Assembly: GCF_000332115.1 (NCBI RefSeq)
Contig: NC_020156.1
Span: 2,853,501 to 2,917,500 of the forward strand
Direction: 5' to 3'
DNA from: Nonlabens dokdonensis DSW-6
Lineage (GTDB): Bacteria > Bacteroidota > Bacteroidia > Flavobacteriales > Flavobacteriaceae
DNA: 64,000 bases
Positions 34,859 to 45,900 of the stretch are shown one piece after another. The notes under the pieces were generated by a model. The model worked only from the letters and a program-made list of their open reading frames with translations. It had not been told where the DNA came from and made no database searches. Both the position numbers and the translations under genes were made by a program. Each line of letters begins with the position of its first letter. Position 1 is the stretch's first letter.

Positions 34859-37267
34859 TTAGTTTCTTAACGGTTTACCTTTTTGCAACATATGTTGTAG
34901 GCGTTCTAATGTTTTGCGTTCTCCTGTTAAGCTTAAAAACGCTTCACGTTCCAGGTCTAGCAAGTATTGTTCCGATACTAGAGTAGGAGAACTTAAATCT
35001 CCACCAGCCATTACATATGCTAGTTTGTTAGCGATTTTCTTATCGTGTTCAGATATATACTTTCCAGCTTCCATTTGGTCTGTTCCTACTAAAAACATAC
35101 CTAACGCTTGCTTTCCTAATACTTTGATATCCTTACGCATTGGAGCTTGTGTGTAACCTTTATCTGCTAATAGTCGTGCTTGCGCTTTCGCGAAAGCGAT
35201 ACGTCTATTATCATTTACCACAACATGATCAGTTCCTTTTCTAAGGATACCTAGATCAAATGCTTCATAAGCTGAAGTAGCCACTTTTGCCATTCCTACT
35301 GTCAAGAAATATTCCTGAAGTCTGTTTAATTCTACGTCGTTTTTCTCGAAAGTATCACTAGCTCTCAGTGCCATTTCTTTAGAGCCACCACCACCAGGAA
35401 TGACTCCTACGCCAAACTCTACTAAACCAATATAAGTCTCTGCACTTGCTACAGCAACATCAGAGTGCATGGTCATTTCACATCCACCACCTAATGCCAT
35501 TTGATGAGGCGCTACTATCGTAGGAATGCTGCTATAACGCAACCTCATTACGGTGTTTTGGAATTGCTTAATTGCCATGTTGAGCTCGTCATATTCTTGC
35601 TCTACAGCCATCATGAATATCATCCCGATGTTTGCTCCTACAGAAAAGTTAGCTCCATTGTTTGCCACAACTAATCCGTCGAAACGATCTTCCGCAATAT
35701 CGATGGCCTTATTTAATCCTGCTAAAACGTCTCCACCGATAGAATTCATTTTGGATGTAAATTCAACATTTAAGATTCCATCGCCTATATCATGAACTGT
35801 AACTCCAGAATTTTTAAATACTGGTGCATTTGCTCGTAAATTGTCAAGAATAATAAATCCATCCTGACCTGGTTTCTTCACATAGTCCTTATCTGGAATA
35901 GAATAGTAGTATGTCGCTCCATCTTTAACTGTATAGAAGGATTCAAATCCTTTTTCTAACATTTCTGTGATCCAAGGTGCAGGTTCTTTTCCGATTGCTT
36001 CCATAAGTTCGATACCTTTTGCAACACCTACGGCATCCCAAACTTGGTATGGTCCATGTTCCCAGCCAAATCCTGCACTCATCGCGTCGTCTATGCGATA
36101 AAGCTCGTCAGATATTTCTGGAATTCTATGTTGTACATAAGCAAACAAAGAAGCAAATGATTTTCTATAAAAATCACCAGCTTTATCCTTTCCTTTAATC
36201 AAAACAGGAAAACGATCTGCTACGTTATCTATGGACTTTGTCAATTCAAGCGTCGCAAACTTTGCGCGAGGCTGATTCTCGTATTCCATAGAATCTAGAT
36301 TCAAGGCTAAAATCTCTTTCTTTCCTGCTTTATCTACATTCTTTTTATAGAATCCTTGACCAGTTTTTGATCCCAACCATTTATTCTCCATCATCGTACT
36401 GATGAAATCTGGTAGTTTAAATGTGTCTTTGTGCTCATCTTGTGGGCAGTTTTCATAGACACCATTTGCTACATGAACTAATGTATCTAATCCAACAACA
36501 TCTACTGTTCTAAAGGTTGCAGACTTTGCTCGACCTATAACTGGTCCGGTTAATTTATCTACTTCTGAAACTGTAAGCCCCATTTCTTTAACCGTGTGGA
36601 ATAAACTTTGTATGGAAAAAATCCCAATTCTATTACCTATAAATGCCGGTGTGTCTTTTGCAAGAACAGATGTCTTACCTAAAAACTTCTCACCGTATTC
36701 CATTAAGAAATCTGTCACGGCAGGATCGCAATTAGGACCTGGCACCACCTCAAATAATTTTAAGTATCGTGGTGGATTGAAAAAGTGTGTTACTGCAAAG
36801 TGTTTCTGGAAGTCCTCACTACGTCCCTCATTCATAAAAGAAATAGGAATACCAGATGTATTTGAAGTAATCAAAGTGCCAGGTTTGCGGTGCTTTTCAA
36901 TTTGTTCAAAAACAGACTTTTTAATGTCTAGTCTTTCAACAACCACTTCTATGATCCAGTCGGTATCCTTTATTTTGGACAAGTCATCATCAAGATTTCC
37001 AGTAGAAATCCTATTTGCAAATGATTTATCATAAAGAGGAGCTGGCTTACTTTTTATAGCTGCCGCAAGGTTGTCATTCACCATGCGATTACGCACTACT
37101 TTATCTTCTAGGGTAAGACCTTTAGCTTTTTCTTTATCGCTAAGTTCTCTTGGGACAATATCCAAAAGAAGAACTTCACAACCTATATTAGCAAAATGAC
37201 AAGCGATACCACTTCCCATAATCCCAGAACCTATTACGGTTACATGTTTTATTCTACGTTTTCCCAT
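34859..37267 (-). CDS. fadN: 3-hydroxyacyl-CoA dehydrogenase / enoyl-CoA hydratase fusion (FadN-like)
   Basis: The 802-residue fusion begins with the NAD-binding motif VTVIGSGIMGSGIACHFAN (residues 9-27) and the hydroxyacyl-CoA dehydrogenase domains. The crotonase domain follows at about 510-660 with GGGCEMTMHSDVAVASAETYIG, in part, and VIPGGGGSKEMAL. The domain order, dehydrogenase before hydratase, is that of Bacillus FadN and opposite to FadB/FadJ of E. coli. It carries out hydration of enoyl-CoA and oxidation to 3-ketoacyl-CoA. A palindromic repeat encodes IAFAKAQ near residue 691-697. It follows the marR gene by one base. Confidence 0.94.
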   Translation of the reverse strand: MGKRRIKHVTVIGSGIMGSGIACHFANIGCEVLLLDIVPRELSDKEKAKGLTLEDKVVRNRMVNDNLAAAIKSKPAPLYDKSFANRISTGNLDDDLSKIKDTDWIIEVVVERLDIKKSVFEQIEKHRKPGTLITSNTSGIPISFMNEGRSEDFQKHFAVTHFFNPPRYLKLFEVVPGPNCDPAVTDFLMEYGEKFLGKTSVLAKDTPAFIGNRIGIFSIQSLFHTVKEMGLTVSEVDKLTGPVIGRAKSATFRTVDVVGLDTLVHVANGVYENCPQDEHKDTFKLPDFISTMMENKWLGSKTGQGFYKKNVDKAGKKEILALNLDSMEYENQPRAKFATLELTKSIDNVADRFPVLIKGKDKAGDFYRKSFASLFAYVQHRIPEISDELYRIDDAMSAGFGWEHGPYQVWDAVGVAKGIELMEAIGKEPAPWITEMLEKGFESFYTVKDGATYYYSIPDKDYVKKPGQDGFIILDNLRANAPVFKNSGVTVHDIGDGILNVEFTSKMNSIGGDVLAGLNKAIDIAEDRFDGLVVANNGANFSVGANIGMIFMMAVEQEYDELNMAIKQFQNTVMRLRYSSIPTIVAPHQMALGGGCEMTMHSDVAVASAETYIGLVEFGVGVIPGGGGSKEMALRASDTFEKNDVELNRLQEYFLTVGMAKVATSAYEAFDLGILRKGTDHVVVNDNRRIAFAKAQARLLADKGYTQAPMRKDIKVLGKQALGMFLVGTDQMEAGKYISEHDKKIANKLAYVMAGGDLSSPTLVSEQYLLDLEREAFLSLTGERKTLERLQHMLQKGKPLRN
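35183..35198. repeat. Palindromic repeat copy 10, inside fadN
   Basis: Exact core read as AFAKA in RRIAFAKAQARLL, in the C-terminal helical part of the protein. Confidence 0.95.
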
Positions 37268-37268
37268 A

Positions 37269-37727
37269 TTATTTTTGAGCTAATAGACTTTGTTTTTTAA
37301 ATATTTTTTTTGAGTTGACGATCTCATTAATTTTATATGCTACTTCCAGAAAGGTTTCTATTTTCTCTGGTTCAATTTCATTTTTTACAACTTGATCAAA
37401 AGTTTTAACTACTGATTTTGAGAATTCTCTCATTTCTTGTCCAAAATCGGTAAGATGAATCAGTACGCTTCTTCCATCTTCTGGATTTTTTCTACGTTCA
37501 ATAAGTCCTTTATTTTCCATCATTTTTAGGGTACGAGATAAAGATGTAGCTTCCATACCCATTTTAGGACCTAATGCAGTACTTGGTGTGCCTGTTTCAG
37601 GATCAATACTTATAAGAGCAAAACCAGTAGACATAGTACTACCTTTTACTGAGGCTTGTTCATTATACATTTTTGATACAGACATCCACGTTGCCCTTAA
37701 AATGTAATCAATTGTTTTATCTCTCAT
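37269..37727 (-). CDS. MarR-family regulator of the fad operon
   Basis: The 152-residue protein has a winged helix-turn-helix of MarR type, with recognition region LSRTLKMMENKGLIERRKNPEDGRSVLIHLT (residues about 83-113, in part) and dimerisation helices at both ends. It is the first gene of the beta-oxidation operon, one base from fadN, so it likely represses or tunes the operon in response to an acyl-CoA or fatty acid; that role is inferred from position. A set of inverted repeats directly upstream of its start could be its operator. Confidence 0.88.
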   Translation of the reverse strand: MRDKTIDYILRATWMSVSKMYNEQASVKGSTMSTGFALISIDPETGTPSTALGPKMGMEATSLSRTLKMMENKGLIERRKNPEDGRSVLIHLTDFGQEMREFSKSVVKTFDQVVKNEIEPEKIETFLEVAYKINEIVNSKKIFKKQSLLAQK

Positions 37728-37734
37728 AATTTAA

Positions 37735-37768
37735 ATTGTAGTGCAATATACAAAATATTGTTATGCAC
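37735..37768. promoter_or_regulatory. Candidate MarR operator with nested inverted repeats
   Basis: Within 40 bases of the marR start are TTGTA/TACAA (37735-37752), CAATAT-5-ATATTG (37744-37760) and GTGCA/TGCAC arms around the latter. The placement over the likely promoter fits autorepression; the binding protein is inferred. Confidence 0.38.
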
Positions 37769-37824
37769 GCATAGTAAATGTATTAAAAAAATCAAACGTT
37801 ATAGTAAAATATTGGTTTAGTTAT

Positions 37825-37840
37825 CGCTTTCGCGAAAGCG
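37825..37840. repeat. Palindromic repeat copy 11
   Basis: Exact core, right arm GCGGAA, between the fad promoter region and the terminator of the type B gene cluster. Confidence 0.95.
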
Positions 37841-37852
37841 GAATAAATATCT

Positions 37853-37889
37853 AAAAAAAAGTCCTAATACTACACAAGCATTAGGACTT
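37853..37889 (-). terminator. Intrinsic terminator of the T9SS type B gene cluster
   Basis: AAGTCCTAAT and ATTAGGACTT form a 10-bp stem with an 11-base loop; eight T follow on the minus strand. Confidence 0.87.
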
Positions 37890-37911
37890 TTAATTTGCTT
37901 ATCAAATGCAA

Positions 37912-40833
37912 TTAATAATTGATATATACCCAGCTAGCGGTATCTTCAATATCCACATCATTATATTGTATCACATAGAAGTAAACTCCAGTAGGTAGCA
38001 ACCCATCGCCAGCGTTTAATCCAGTATTAGGAATTCCTGCAAACTCTTGATAATTTGAAGCAGAAGTTTCATAGATAACAGAACCATTACGATTAAATAC
38101 TTTCAAGTTGAAATTATTATACTGCTCTGCAAGTCCAGGAATAGAAAATGTATCATTTATACCATCATTATTAGGGCTAAAGCCTTCAGGAAATATAATT
38201 TCACACCTTTCAAAAATAATAGTGAACTGTGATGTGTTAAAACAACCTGTTGTGTTGTCTTCTAATCGAGCAAATAACAAATCGCTCGTTACACCAGCTT
38301 GGAAAGGAACTATGTAACTAAGAGGTAAAGAATTTACTCCTGCTTGGGCATCAGCATCGGTTGTGTAATAAGTGATTGTAAAGTCTGCTGGGTTATTACC
38401 ATTTAGTATAATAGCATCCTGCACAGAAAGGTCAAATAAGTTTTGATTGAGATCTACACTATCATCACAAATGTTAGTAAGATCAGGAGCGTTACCAATA
38501 GAAGGAGCAGCAAGAACAGTAATCATAAAACTAGTGGTGTTATAACATCCAGCTGGAGTTTCTGATCGTACAAAAATCTCTTCGTTACCAGAAACGGTAT
38601 ATGGAGAAGGCAAAGCACCTACACCAGAGTCAGCATCATTTAGAGAGTTGTGAAATGTAACATTGTTCATTCCGGTAGGGTTTATAGTGGTAATAAGACC
38701 ATCTAAATCAAAATCACCACTTCCATCTAATGGCGCGTCATCACACACTTCGATATCGGCTGGTGCAGTTATTGCTGGTCGAGCAAACACTGTCAAGTTA
38801 AGAATACCAGTTCCAAAACAGTCTGCATCATTAACATTTTGTAATCTAATATAAACCACATCGTTTGCTGAAGTGCTTGTATAAGGAACGGTTAAATCAA
38901 TTGGGTTCATTCCAGTATCGGCATCCATTTGGGTAGTATGAATAGTATAGGCAACGTCTGTAGGATTACCAGCTGCATTTTCAATTACTGGTAAATAGTC
39001 TGCAAGATCAAAGTCCTCTATTCCATCCTCACTGGCATCATCACATAGTTCAAAATCGGGAATGTTAGAAACAGAAGGTGTGGTACTTACGGTCAAATCA
39101 AAAGAGGCAACGGCGCTACAGCCATCATCTACAGGAGAGATATTGTTTGAAATTCTCACCCATACTTGAATTGTTCCTACACTTACGTCATAATTATCAG
39201 GTAGTGGATTCGTATCCATTTCAGCATCTGTCATTGTAGGGTGATACGAGATATCAAAAGTTGCCGCATCTTGCGTTCCTAAAACATCTGCCGTAAATTG
39301 TGTAAGATCTATTATTTCTGAACCAGAGTTATCATCATCACAATAATCAAGTAGTGTAGTGTCAATAGGATCTACGATCCCGTTCTCATAAATAGTAATA
39401 TCTTGTGTAAAGTCTCTAACATCGCCAGAAACATTCGTAACAGTTACACTTACTGTGTAAGTTCCTGCAGTTGCATAAGTATTTTGTACAACTCCAGGAC
39501 CAGTTACTGAAAGTGTATTACCATCACCAAAATCCCACATAGATGCAGCCACTTGAGGTAAACATGCTAGTTGGAAATCAGTAGCGTCTCCTTGACATTG
39601 ATCACTTACTGTAAAAAAGCTTTGGAAATTAGATTGAATAAAAACTGGTAACCCTTGTTTACCTAAACCAGGTGAAATATCTACCGCCGTTGCATTATAA
39701 GTAGGTGTTGCAGTTTCTGAATTTTCTATGCGACCCAACCATGGTTGATCAAATCGAGCAACATAAATATTCCCATCGCGTCCTAATTGCAAAGTACCTC
39801 TTGATTCATTATTAACTGTAGAGAAAGTATTTTTAGAAGATATAATATTTGCAGGATCACAAAGATCATATTGAACTAAATCTTTTCTTGCAGGACCGCT
39901 GTAAGCTGTACTGATATCGTGATATAGATATTGTGAAGATGCGGAGAATTCCACACCATAAACGGTACCTGTATCCAATTGCAATCCATTACCGCCAAAT
40001 TGACCATTTGCTGGATTAAATTCATAAAGGTAACAACCATTCCCTGGAGAAGCCGTACCAAAGTTATGATTTGCTATTGCAATTTTAGTTCCGTCTGGAG
40101 ATATACGCAACATACCGTTTTCACTTCCAGACGATCCGTTTGTTACTGGAAACCATCCTAAATTGGAGTTAGATGATTGCGGAATAGGAGAAGGGAATAC
40201 AAAAGAAATTCCAGCGCCTGGAATACCTCGTACTTCCCATGTAAATAAAGCGTTATAGTCACCAGAGCCTGGACTTGCAGCTGTAGCATTACTCTCAGCA
40301 AAGGTCATTACGTAAGCATTATTTGATCCAGTTTTGATAGTCGCAGCAACTTTTTCGGCAGAACTGTCTATTAATATAATATTTTTAATTCCAGCTACTA
40401 CGTCACCTAGACCTCCATTCAAGTTCATTTCTATCCTAGAATAAGCTAAACCTGTACTGAAATCTCCAACAGTGAATACAAAGTATACATCAGGAGTTTC
40501 TGGTGCTTTCACTACAATAGCAGACTGAGTAGATGAAAAGTTTCCAAATAGACCAGTTCCATTAGGCATAATATTTCCATTACGATTCCATACCGTGCTA
40601 CCATCTGTAAAAAAGAGTAGGTTTCCTTGTTCATCAGAAATGGCACCAACTCCTTCGTCAGTATCTAGACCGGAAGCCGCAACAAAGGGTAATGATGATC
40701 TGTTTTGTGGATTAGGGGTAAACTCCACGGCTGCTCCATCTCCGAAAACCCACCAAGATGATTCCTCTTGAGCATTGACTTGTAAACTAAAAATTAGAAT
40801 AATAGTTAAGAGTAGTAGTTTTTTCATGTTCAA
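37912..40833 (-). CDS. PKD-containing surface protein with T9SS type B sorting domain
   Basis: The 973-residue product has a signal peptide MKKLLLLTIILIFSLQVNAQ preceded by two residues. Residues about 25-400 form a propeller-like domain opening WWVFGDGAAVEF. A PKD domain with WDFGDGNTLSVTGPG is near 430-480, and four related modules with a CDD...G.FDL motif follow. The last 90 residues are the type B (gliding-motility-associated) tail, PEGFSPNNDGINDTFSIPGL to WVYINY. It is expected at the cell surface after type IX export. It is the third of three tandem paralogues, probably one operon with gaps of 17 and 30 bases. Confidence 0.9.
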   Translation of the reverse strand: MNMKKLLLLTIILIFSLQVNAQEESSWWVFGDGAAVEFTPNPQNRSSLPFVAASGLDTDEGVGAISDEQGNLLFFTDGSTVWNRNGNIMPNGTGLFGNFSSTQSAIVVKAPETPDVYFVFTVGDFSTGLAYSRIEMNLNGGLGDVVAGIKNIILIDSSAEKVAATIKTGSNNAYVMTFAESNATAASPGSGDYNALFTWEVRGIPGAGISFVFPSPIPQSSNSNLGWFPVTNGSSGSENGMLRISPDGTKIAIANHNFGTASPGNGCYLYEFNPANGQFGGNGLQLDTGTVYGVEFSASSQYLYHDISTAYSGPARKDLVQYDLCDPANIISSKNTFSTVNNESRGTLQLGRDGNIYVARFDQPWLGRIENSETATPTYNATAVDISPGLGKQGLPVFIQSNFQSFFTVSDQCQGDATDFQLACLPQVAASMWDFGDGNTLSVTGPGVVQNTYATAGTYTVSVTVTNVSGDVRDFTQDITIYENGIVDPIDTTLLDYCDDDNSGSEIIDLTQFTADVLGTQDAATFDISYHPTMTDAEMDTNPLPDNYDVSVGTIQVWVRISNNISPVDDGCSAVASFDLTVSTTPSVSNIPDFELCDDASEDGIEDFDLADYLPVIENAAGNPTDVAYTIHTTQMDADTGMNPIDLTVPYTSTSANDVVYIRLQNVNDADCFGTGILNLTVFARPAITAPADIEVCDDAPLDGSGDFDLDGLITTINPTGMNNVTFHNSLNDADSGVGALPSPYTVSGNEEIFVRSETPAGCYNTTSFMITVLAAPSIGNAPDLTNICDDSVDLNQNLFDLSVQDAIILNGNNPADFTITYYTTDADAQAGVNSLPLSYIVPFQAGVTSDLLFARLEDNTTGCFNTSQFTIIFERCEIIFPEGFSPNNDGINDTFSIPGLAEQYNNFNLKVFNRNGSVIYETSASNYQEFAGIPNTGLNAGDGLLPTGVYFYVIQYNDVDIEDTASWVYINY

Positions 40834-40850
40834 ATTATTGTTTTTCTATC

Positions 40851-42899
40851 TTATTGTAAATATACATAACCAGCTACTGGCTTTGTGTTTGGTTCATTCA
40901 ATTCTATGACATAGAAATAGGTACCTGTAGGCAATCTACTTCCCGTACTAAACAAGCCAGTATTAGAAGTTCCATTCCAGCTACCAGTTTCATTATTTCC
41001 TTCCCATATTTTCTGTCCGTACCTGCTAAATATATGCATTTTATGTTTATCATATATGTTATAAAGTCCAGAAACGATAAACGTATCATTTAATCCATCA
41101 CCGTCAGGTGTTAAAACGTTAAATACCTTTATCGGACAGTTTTCTATGCATATTTCAAAAGAAAATATTTCAAAACAGTTTTCATTTGAAACCCTAAAAA
41201 ATAAAACTTGACAACGATCTTGATTTATGTAACTCGATGGGTTGGTAATTCTATTTACATCTAATATAGCATCTTCCTCTTGCTCATAGAAATTTACCAT
41301 TTGATTGCCTGAGGTAGATGCAGCAGACGATATAAGTGTTAAATCAAATGTTGCTTGATCAAACCCTTTTTCACATACTTCTAATTTTTCAGGAAAACTA
41401 TTTACCATGACTGCATCAAATACAATTATGGTTGTGGTTGTAGTAAAAATTTGATTTAACGTTTCTACTGTTGCAGTGATGGTATAAGTTCCTGGTGCTG
41501 TGAATAAGTGACTCGGTTCTAACTCACTTGAAATATTATTAGCTCCAGAATTAGGATCTCCGAAATCCCAATTTATAGAAACTATACTAGCCGATGTATT
41601 TATATTAAAATCCTGCTCTTCACCAAAGCAGTGATCTATTGCTATAATTTCTCCATTTAACAAAAAGGACTGAACAAAAATGGGAAGTCCATACCAAGCA
41701 GTAGCGTTTTGTGTAAGTGGGAAGGAATTAAAGGTATAGTTTGCCGCAACACCAGCGTTATCTGGATTGTTTATAACACTCAATTCACCTTGTTGAAATC
41801 GGGAATGATAAATCTTGTTATCAAGCCCCAATTGTAAAGCACCTCTAAAAGGAGTAATATTATCTTGATGTACTAGTGTTGCACTGTTAGCAACATTTAC
41901 GGCTGTTAAATCGTATTGTACAATTTCTCCTCTTATTAAATCAAATACTTGAGATGTAGAGGCGTTCATATAATCTACTTCGGCATACAAGTACTGTCCG
42001 TTTCCAGAAAACTCTACACCATAGATAGAGCCTCCATCTTGTCTCGTGAGCAAAGGTTGTGGGTTTGATACTACTCCATTACTATTGTCAAAATCATATA
42101 AATAAAGCTCGCCTCCATTGGCATAAGCTATACTACGTGCGGTTAAAACATCCGTTATTCCTGTAAATTCTGCTGTGGTGTTGTTGGAAAAATGTGCCGC
42201 GACAAGTTTATTACCTCGAGCATTAACTTTAATATAACCTCTCATTGCCGCAACATCGACATTTGTAATAGGTGTGGTGACTAACTCGATAAAAGGAGCA
42301 ACTGTAGAAGTGACTGGCGTCATGGATAATCCATTTGCAGTCAACTCATAAGAGAAAAATCGGTCTTCAAATTGTGAGATGATCCAAAATCCATCTCCAG
42401 ACGCATTAGAAATCGCTGTTAGCTTTTCTGAGGTAATGGGTAACAGGTTAATATTTTTATTAGAAATATCTACATCACCAGTTCCACCGTTGAGTGTCAT
42501 GTCAACAATAGAATAATGCAGGCCTTCAGTATCCCGATAAACTAAATCATCAGTGTCCACCGTAAAGATGTAAAAAATGTTTGGGTTGCCTGGTAACGGG
42601 ACTATAATTGCGCTACTTGTGCTTGAAGAGTTTCCTTTCAAACCAGTTCCATTAGGCATGATCACATGATTTGCATCATAAACTAAGGATCCATCGGTAT
42701 AAAATAATAGATTTCCAAACTGGTCAGATATAGTTGCGCAACCTTCTCCGGTAACTAATTGTCCGTTATCTATTGCAACTGCTGTTCCAGAACTGAAATC
42801 AATACCTGCATTGATCCCAAAGTACCAAAAGGATGATTCTAATTGCGCTTTCGCGAAAGCGGAACTAATAAATATTAAAAGATATAAAAAGTACTTCAT
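40851..42899 (-). CDS. PKD-containing surface protein with T9SS type B sorting domain, shorter paralogue
   Basis: The 682-residue product has the propeller-like domain (FWYFGINAGIDFSSG at residues 24-38), a single PKD domain (INWDFGDPNSG near 445) and a type B tail (FNVLTPDGDGLNDTFIVSGL to AGYVYLQ). It has a single CEKG..FDL module rather than the several of its neighbours, which makes it shorter. The signal peptide ends SSAFAKAQ, and AFAKA is encoded by a copy of the genomic palindrome, so the repeat supplies the signal peptidase site. Same operon and role as its neighbours. Confidence 0.9.
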   Translation of the reverse strand: MKYFLYLLIFISSAFAKAQLESSFWYFGINAGIDFSSGTAVAIDNGQLVTGEGCATISDQFGNLLFYTDGSLVYDANHVIMPNGTGLKGNSSSTSSAIIVPLPGNPNIFYIFTVDTDDLVYRDTEGLHYSIVDMTLNGGTGDVDISNKNINLLPITSEKLTAISNASGDGFWIISQFEDRFFSYELTANGLSMTPVTSTVAPFIELVTTPITNVDVAAMRGYIKVNARGNKLVAAHFSNNTTAEFTGITDVLTARSIAYANGGELYLYDFDNSNGVVSNPQPLLTRQDGGSIYGVEFSGNGQYLYAEVDYMNASTSQVFDLIRGEIVQYDLTAVNVANSATLVHQDNITPFRGALQLGLDNKIYHSRFQQGELSVINNPDNAGVAANYTFNSFPLTQNATAWYGLPIFVQSFLLNGEIIAIDHCFGEEQDFNINTSASIVSINWDFGDPNSGANNISSELEPSHLFTAPGTYTITATVETLNQIFTTTTTIIVFDAVMVNSFPEKLEVCEKGFDQATFDLTLISSAASTSGNQMVNFYEQEEDAILDVNRITNPSSYINQDRCQVLFFRVSNENCFEIFSFEICIENCPIKVFNVLTPDGDGLNDTFIVSGLYNIYDKHKMHIFSRYGQKIWEGNNETGSWNGTSNTGLFSTGSRLPTGTYFYVIELNEPNTKPVAGYVYLQ
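42846..42861. repeat. Palindromic repeat copy 12, encoding a signal peptidase site
   Basis: Exact core read as SAFAKA at residues 13-18 of the type B protein, directly before the Gln that should begin the mature chain. Confidence 0.95.
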
Positions 42900-42929
42900 T
42901 GCTCTACTGTAAAAATAGGCAATCTCAAT

Positions 42930-45900
42930 TTATCTTTTTAATGAAAAATGGGAAGAAAATTCAGTTCCATCCATCAAGGTAGCTTTAAACCAATAGTCAC
43001 TGGAAGGTAGAGGTGAGCCATTATAGGTGCCATCCCAACCTGGGCCTTGTGGTGAAACTTGTTTGAGCAACTTACCAAATCGGTCAAAAATAAATATTTC
43101 AGAATTGGGTTCAAATACCACTGACACGCCTAAAAGTTGCCAGTAATCGTTAAAGCCATCATTATTAGGAGTAAAAAATCTAGGATATCCTACAATACTA
43201 AAATCTTGTGTGGTAGTACCACATCCATTTCTATCTCTTACATAAGCGGTATAAAAGCCTGGAGCTAGATTTTCAAATGATGGACTATCTTGATATGGAT
43301 CTAGTGGATCAAGGCGGTATTCATAATCACCAAGTCCAGTAACATTTATAGTTGCTGATCCAAATGAACTTGTTCCTGCATTTATAGTATCAATACTTGT
43401 GATAGTAGCTGGTTCACTTATGATAACGTTAATTCTTCTTAATCTTGAACAGCCTTCTAAATTTGAAACGGTTACTTCATAATCACCACCTGTTGTTACC
43501 ATAATGGATTCTGTTGTTTCACCTGTGTTCCATAAATAGGTGTAGTCTGATGGAGTACCTGTAATAAGACCGCTGTCTAAAGTCAAGGCTTGCGGATTAT
43601 TTCCACAGTAATCAAAAAACTCGGAAGTTTCAATAACAGGTAAGTCGTTTACCGTTAAAGCTACTTCACTTATTCCAAAACAGTTTCCGTCTGGAGACTC
43701 TGCTCTGGCAAAGACAGTTTGATTGCCTGCAATAGTATTGGTATATAAATCAGGAAGTGTGTTTTGCTCTGTTAAAGCATCATTCAATGATTCATAATAA
43801 CTTACCGTAACATTTGATGGTGCGCTGATTAAAACATCTGCATTTGCATTTGAAAGGGTAAATTCAGTAAACCCATCTTCGGTTCCGTCGTTATCACATA
43901 AGGATAAACTAGAATTTTGAGCATCGCTCGCACTTACTGATAAAGTAACTGTAGAAGTGTTGAAACATCCTGTCGTATTATCAGTAACTCTGGCAATGAT
44001 AGTCTGAAGCGGTGTAAGATTTGTATAATTGGTATTATCTAAAGGGTTGGTATTATTATCTGCATTAGATTGATTGATGAAGTAGGATACGGTAACGTTT
44101 GTTGCGTTATTGCTTATCGCATTATCAAAACTCATAAAACTGAAAACAGTTCTACCATCTGCAACGCCATCCTCATCACACTGGAAAGCATCAAAATCGT
44201 TGGCAACAGGTTTTGGGTTCACAACAAGATCAAAAGATAAACTTGTATCTGCACATACTGCTTGTTGATTATTTTCTACACGTACAAAAATAGTCTCACG
44301 GAATGGAGTTGTATTGTCATAGCTCAACGGTAAATCACTTGCACCTAAGTCTGCATCGTTTTGAGAAGTGTGGTAGCTTACTGTAAAATCACTAGGGTTT
44401 TGTGATCCTAAAATAGTACTTGTTTGAGCATCTAAATTGAAATTAACGATTCCATCAAAATCATCATCACAAGCTTCTAGATCGGTCACTGGATTAGCAA
44501 TAGGTTGTTCAAATAATTCAATATCAAAGCTTGTGGTTTCATAACAATCTTCGTTACTTCTATTATAAATTCTAGCAACTAATGTTTCTTGAGCATTACT
44601 AGATTGATATGGGATGGTAATAGGATTAACATTACTATCTGCATCTGTCTGATTTGTAAAGTAATCTACGACAAATGCGTTAGGATCTTGAGCTCCTAAA
44701 ATTTGAACCGTAGCTGTATTTTGAAGATCGTAAGTTTCTCTACCATCTTGATTTTCATCACATGCTGCAATTGGATTAATTGTATTTGCAACTGGTGATT
44801 CATATATTTCTACAGTAGTACGATACACTCTTGTACTACCGCCAGTTGTTAAGGATAAAACGACATTATAAGTTCCAGCATTTGCATATATATGTGTAGG
44901 ACTCTCGAGTGTGGACGTAGTACCATCCCCAAATTCCCATAATATTGCATCTGGTGGAGTATCAGATTGAAATGAAAATAAAGTTCCATCTCCTTCACAA
45001 AAATTTTCAACTTCTATTAAAGCAAAGAAACTCTGGATGAAAGGCGGTAAACCTTGGGTGGAAGATCTACCAGCTAATGGAATTGCATCATGTTGATAAT
45101 TGCATCCAGGTCCTATGACGTTAGGATTGTTGATAACACCTAAAAAAGGTCTACCTATATCATAAGTATCGGCTAAAGCTCTATATATTTTACCGTCTAT
45201 TCCTAATTGCAAAGAACCTCTATATCCTTGTCTAGTGTCAACGTCTATTCCAGTTAAAGTCGTTCCTCCTAAATTTCTAGCTGTTAAAGCAAACTGATAT
45301 AACGTGCTGGTATGGTCAGAAGGTAAATTACTACTGGCATCATTTGTAGCGGTGATGTATAACAAATTACCGTCTGGTGAAAACTCCACACCATAACCAT
45401 TATTGTTGGGTGACTGCATCAACAATTGCCTTTCGTTTGAAACAATTCCTGTATTAGGATCAAAATCATAGATGTAGCTACCTGCTCCAGTATTTCTAGA
45501 CATATTACAGGATACTAAAAACCTTCCATCTGGTGAAAATTTTAAATTCCCTCTTCTTCCTCCGCCTTGAGCGATAGGTGTAGCAACATTTGCTGAAATC
45601 ACTGGAGTAGGATTTACTCCTGTAGGTCCTACTGTAAAAGTGTGGAATGAGTCATAGCTTCCAAAGCCAGTACTATTTGCAAAGGTGGTGACTAGAATCT
45701 CATCATTAGTTGCATGATTAATTGCAGATAATTTCTCAGCAGCCTCAGCTACGAGTAGCGGTGGATTTGCGATACTTGTTGTTACAGCTCCAAATCCGTT
45801 ATTGAGTGTCATATCAACCTCATAATAATGCACTCCTTCAGCACCGCCAAAAGAGGGAAGATCTACCGTGAAAATATAATAAATATTAGCATCTTGAGGC

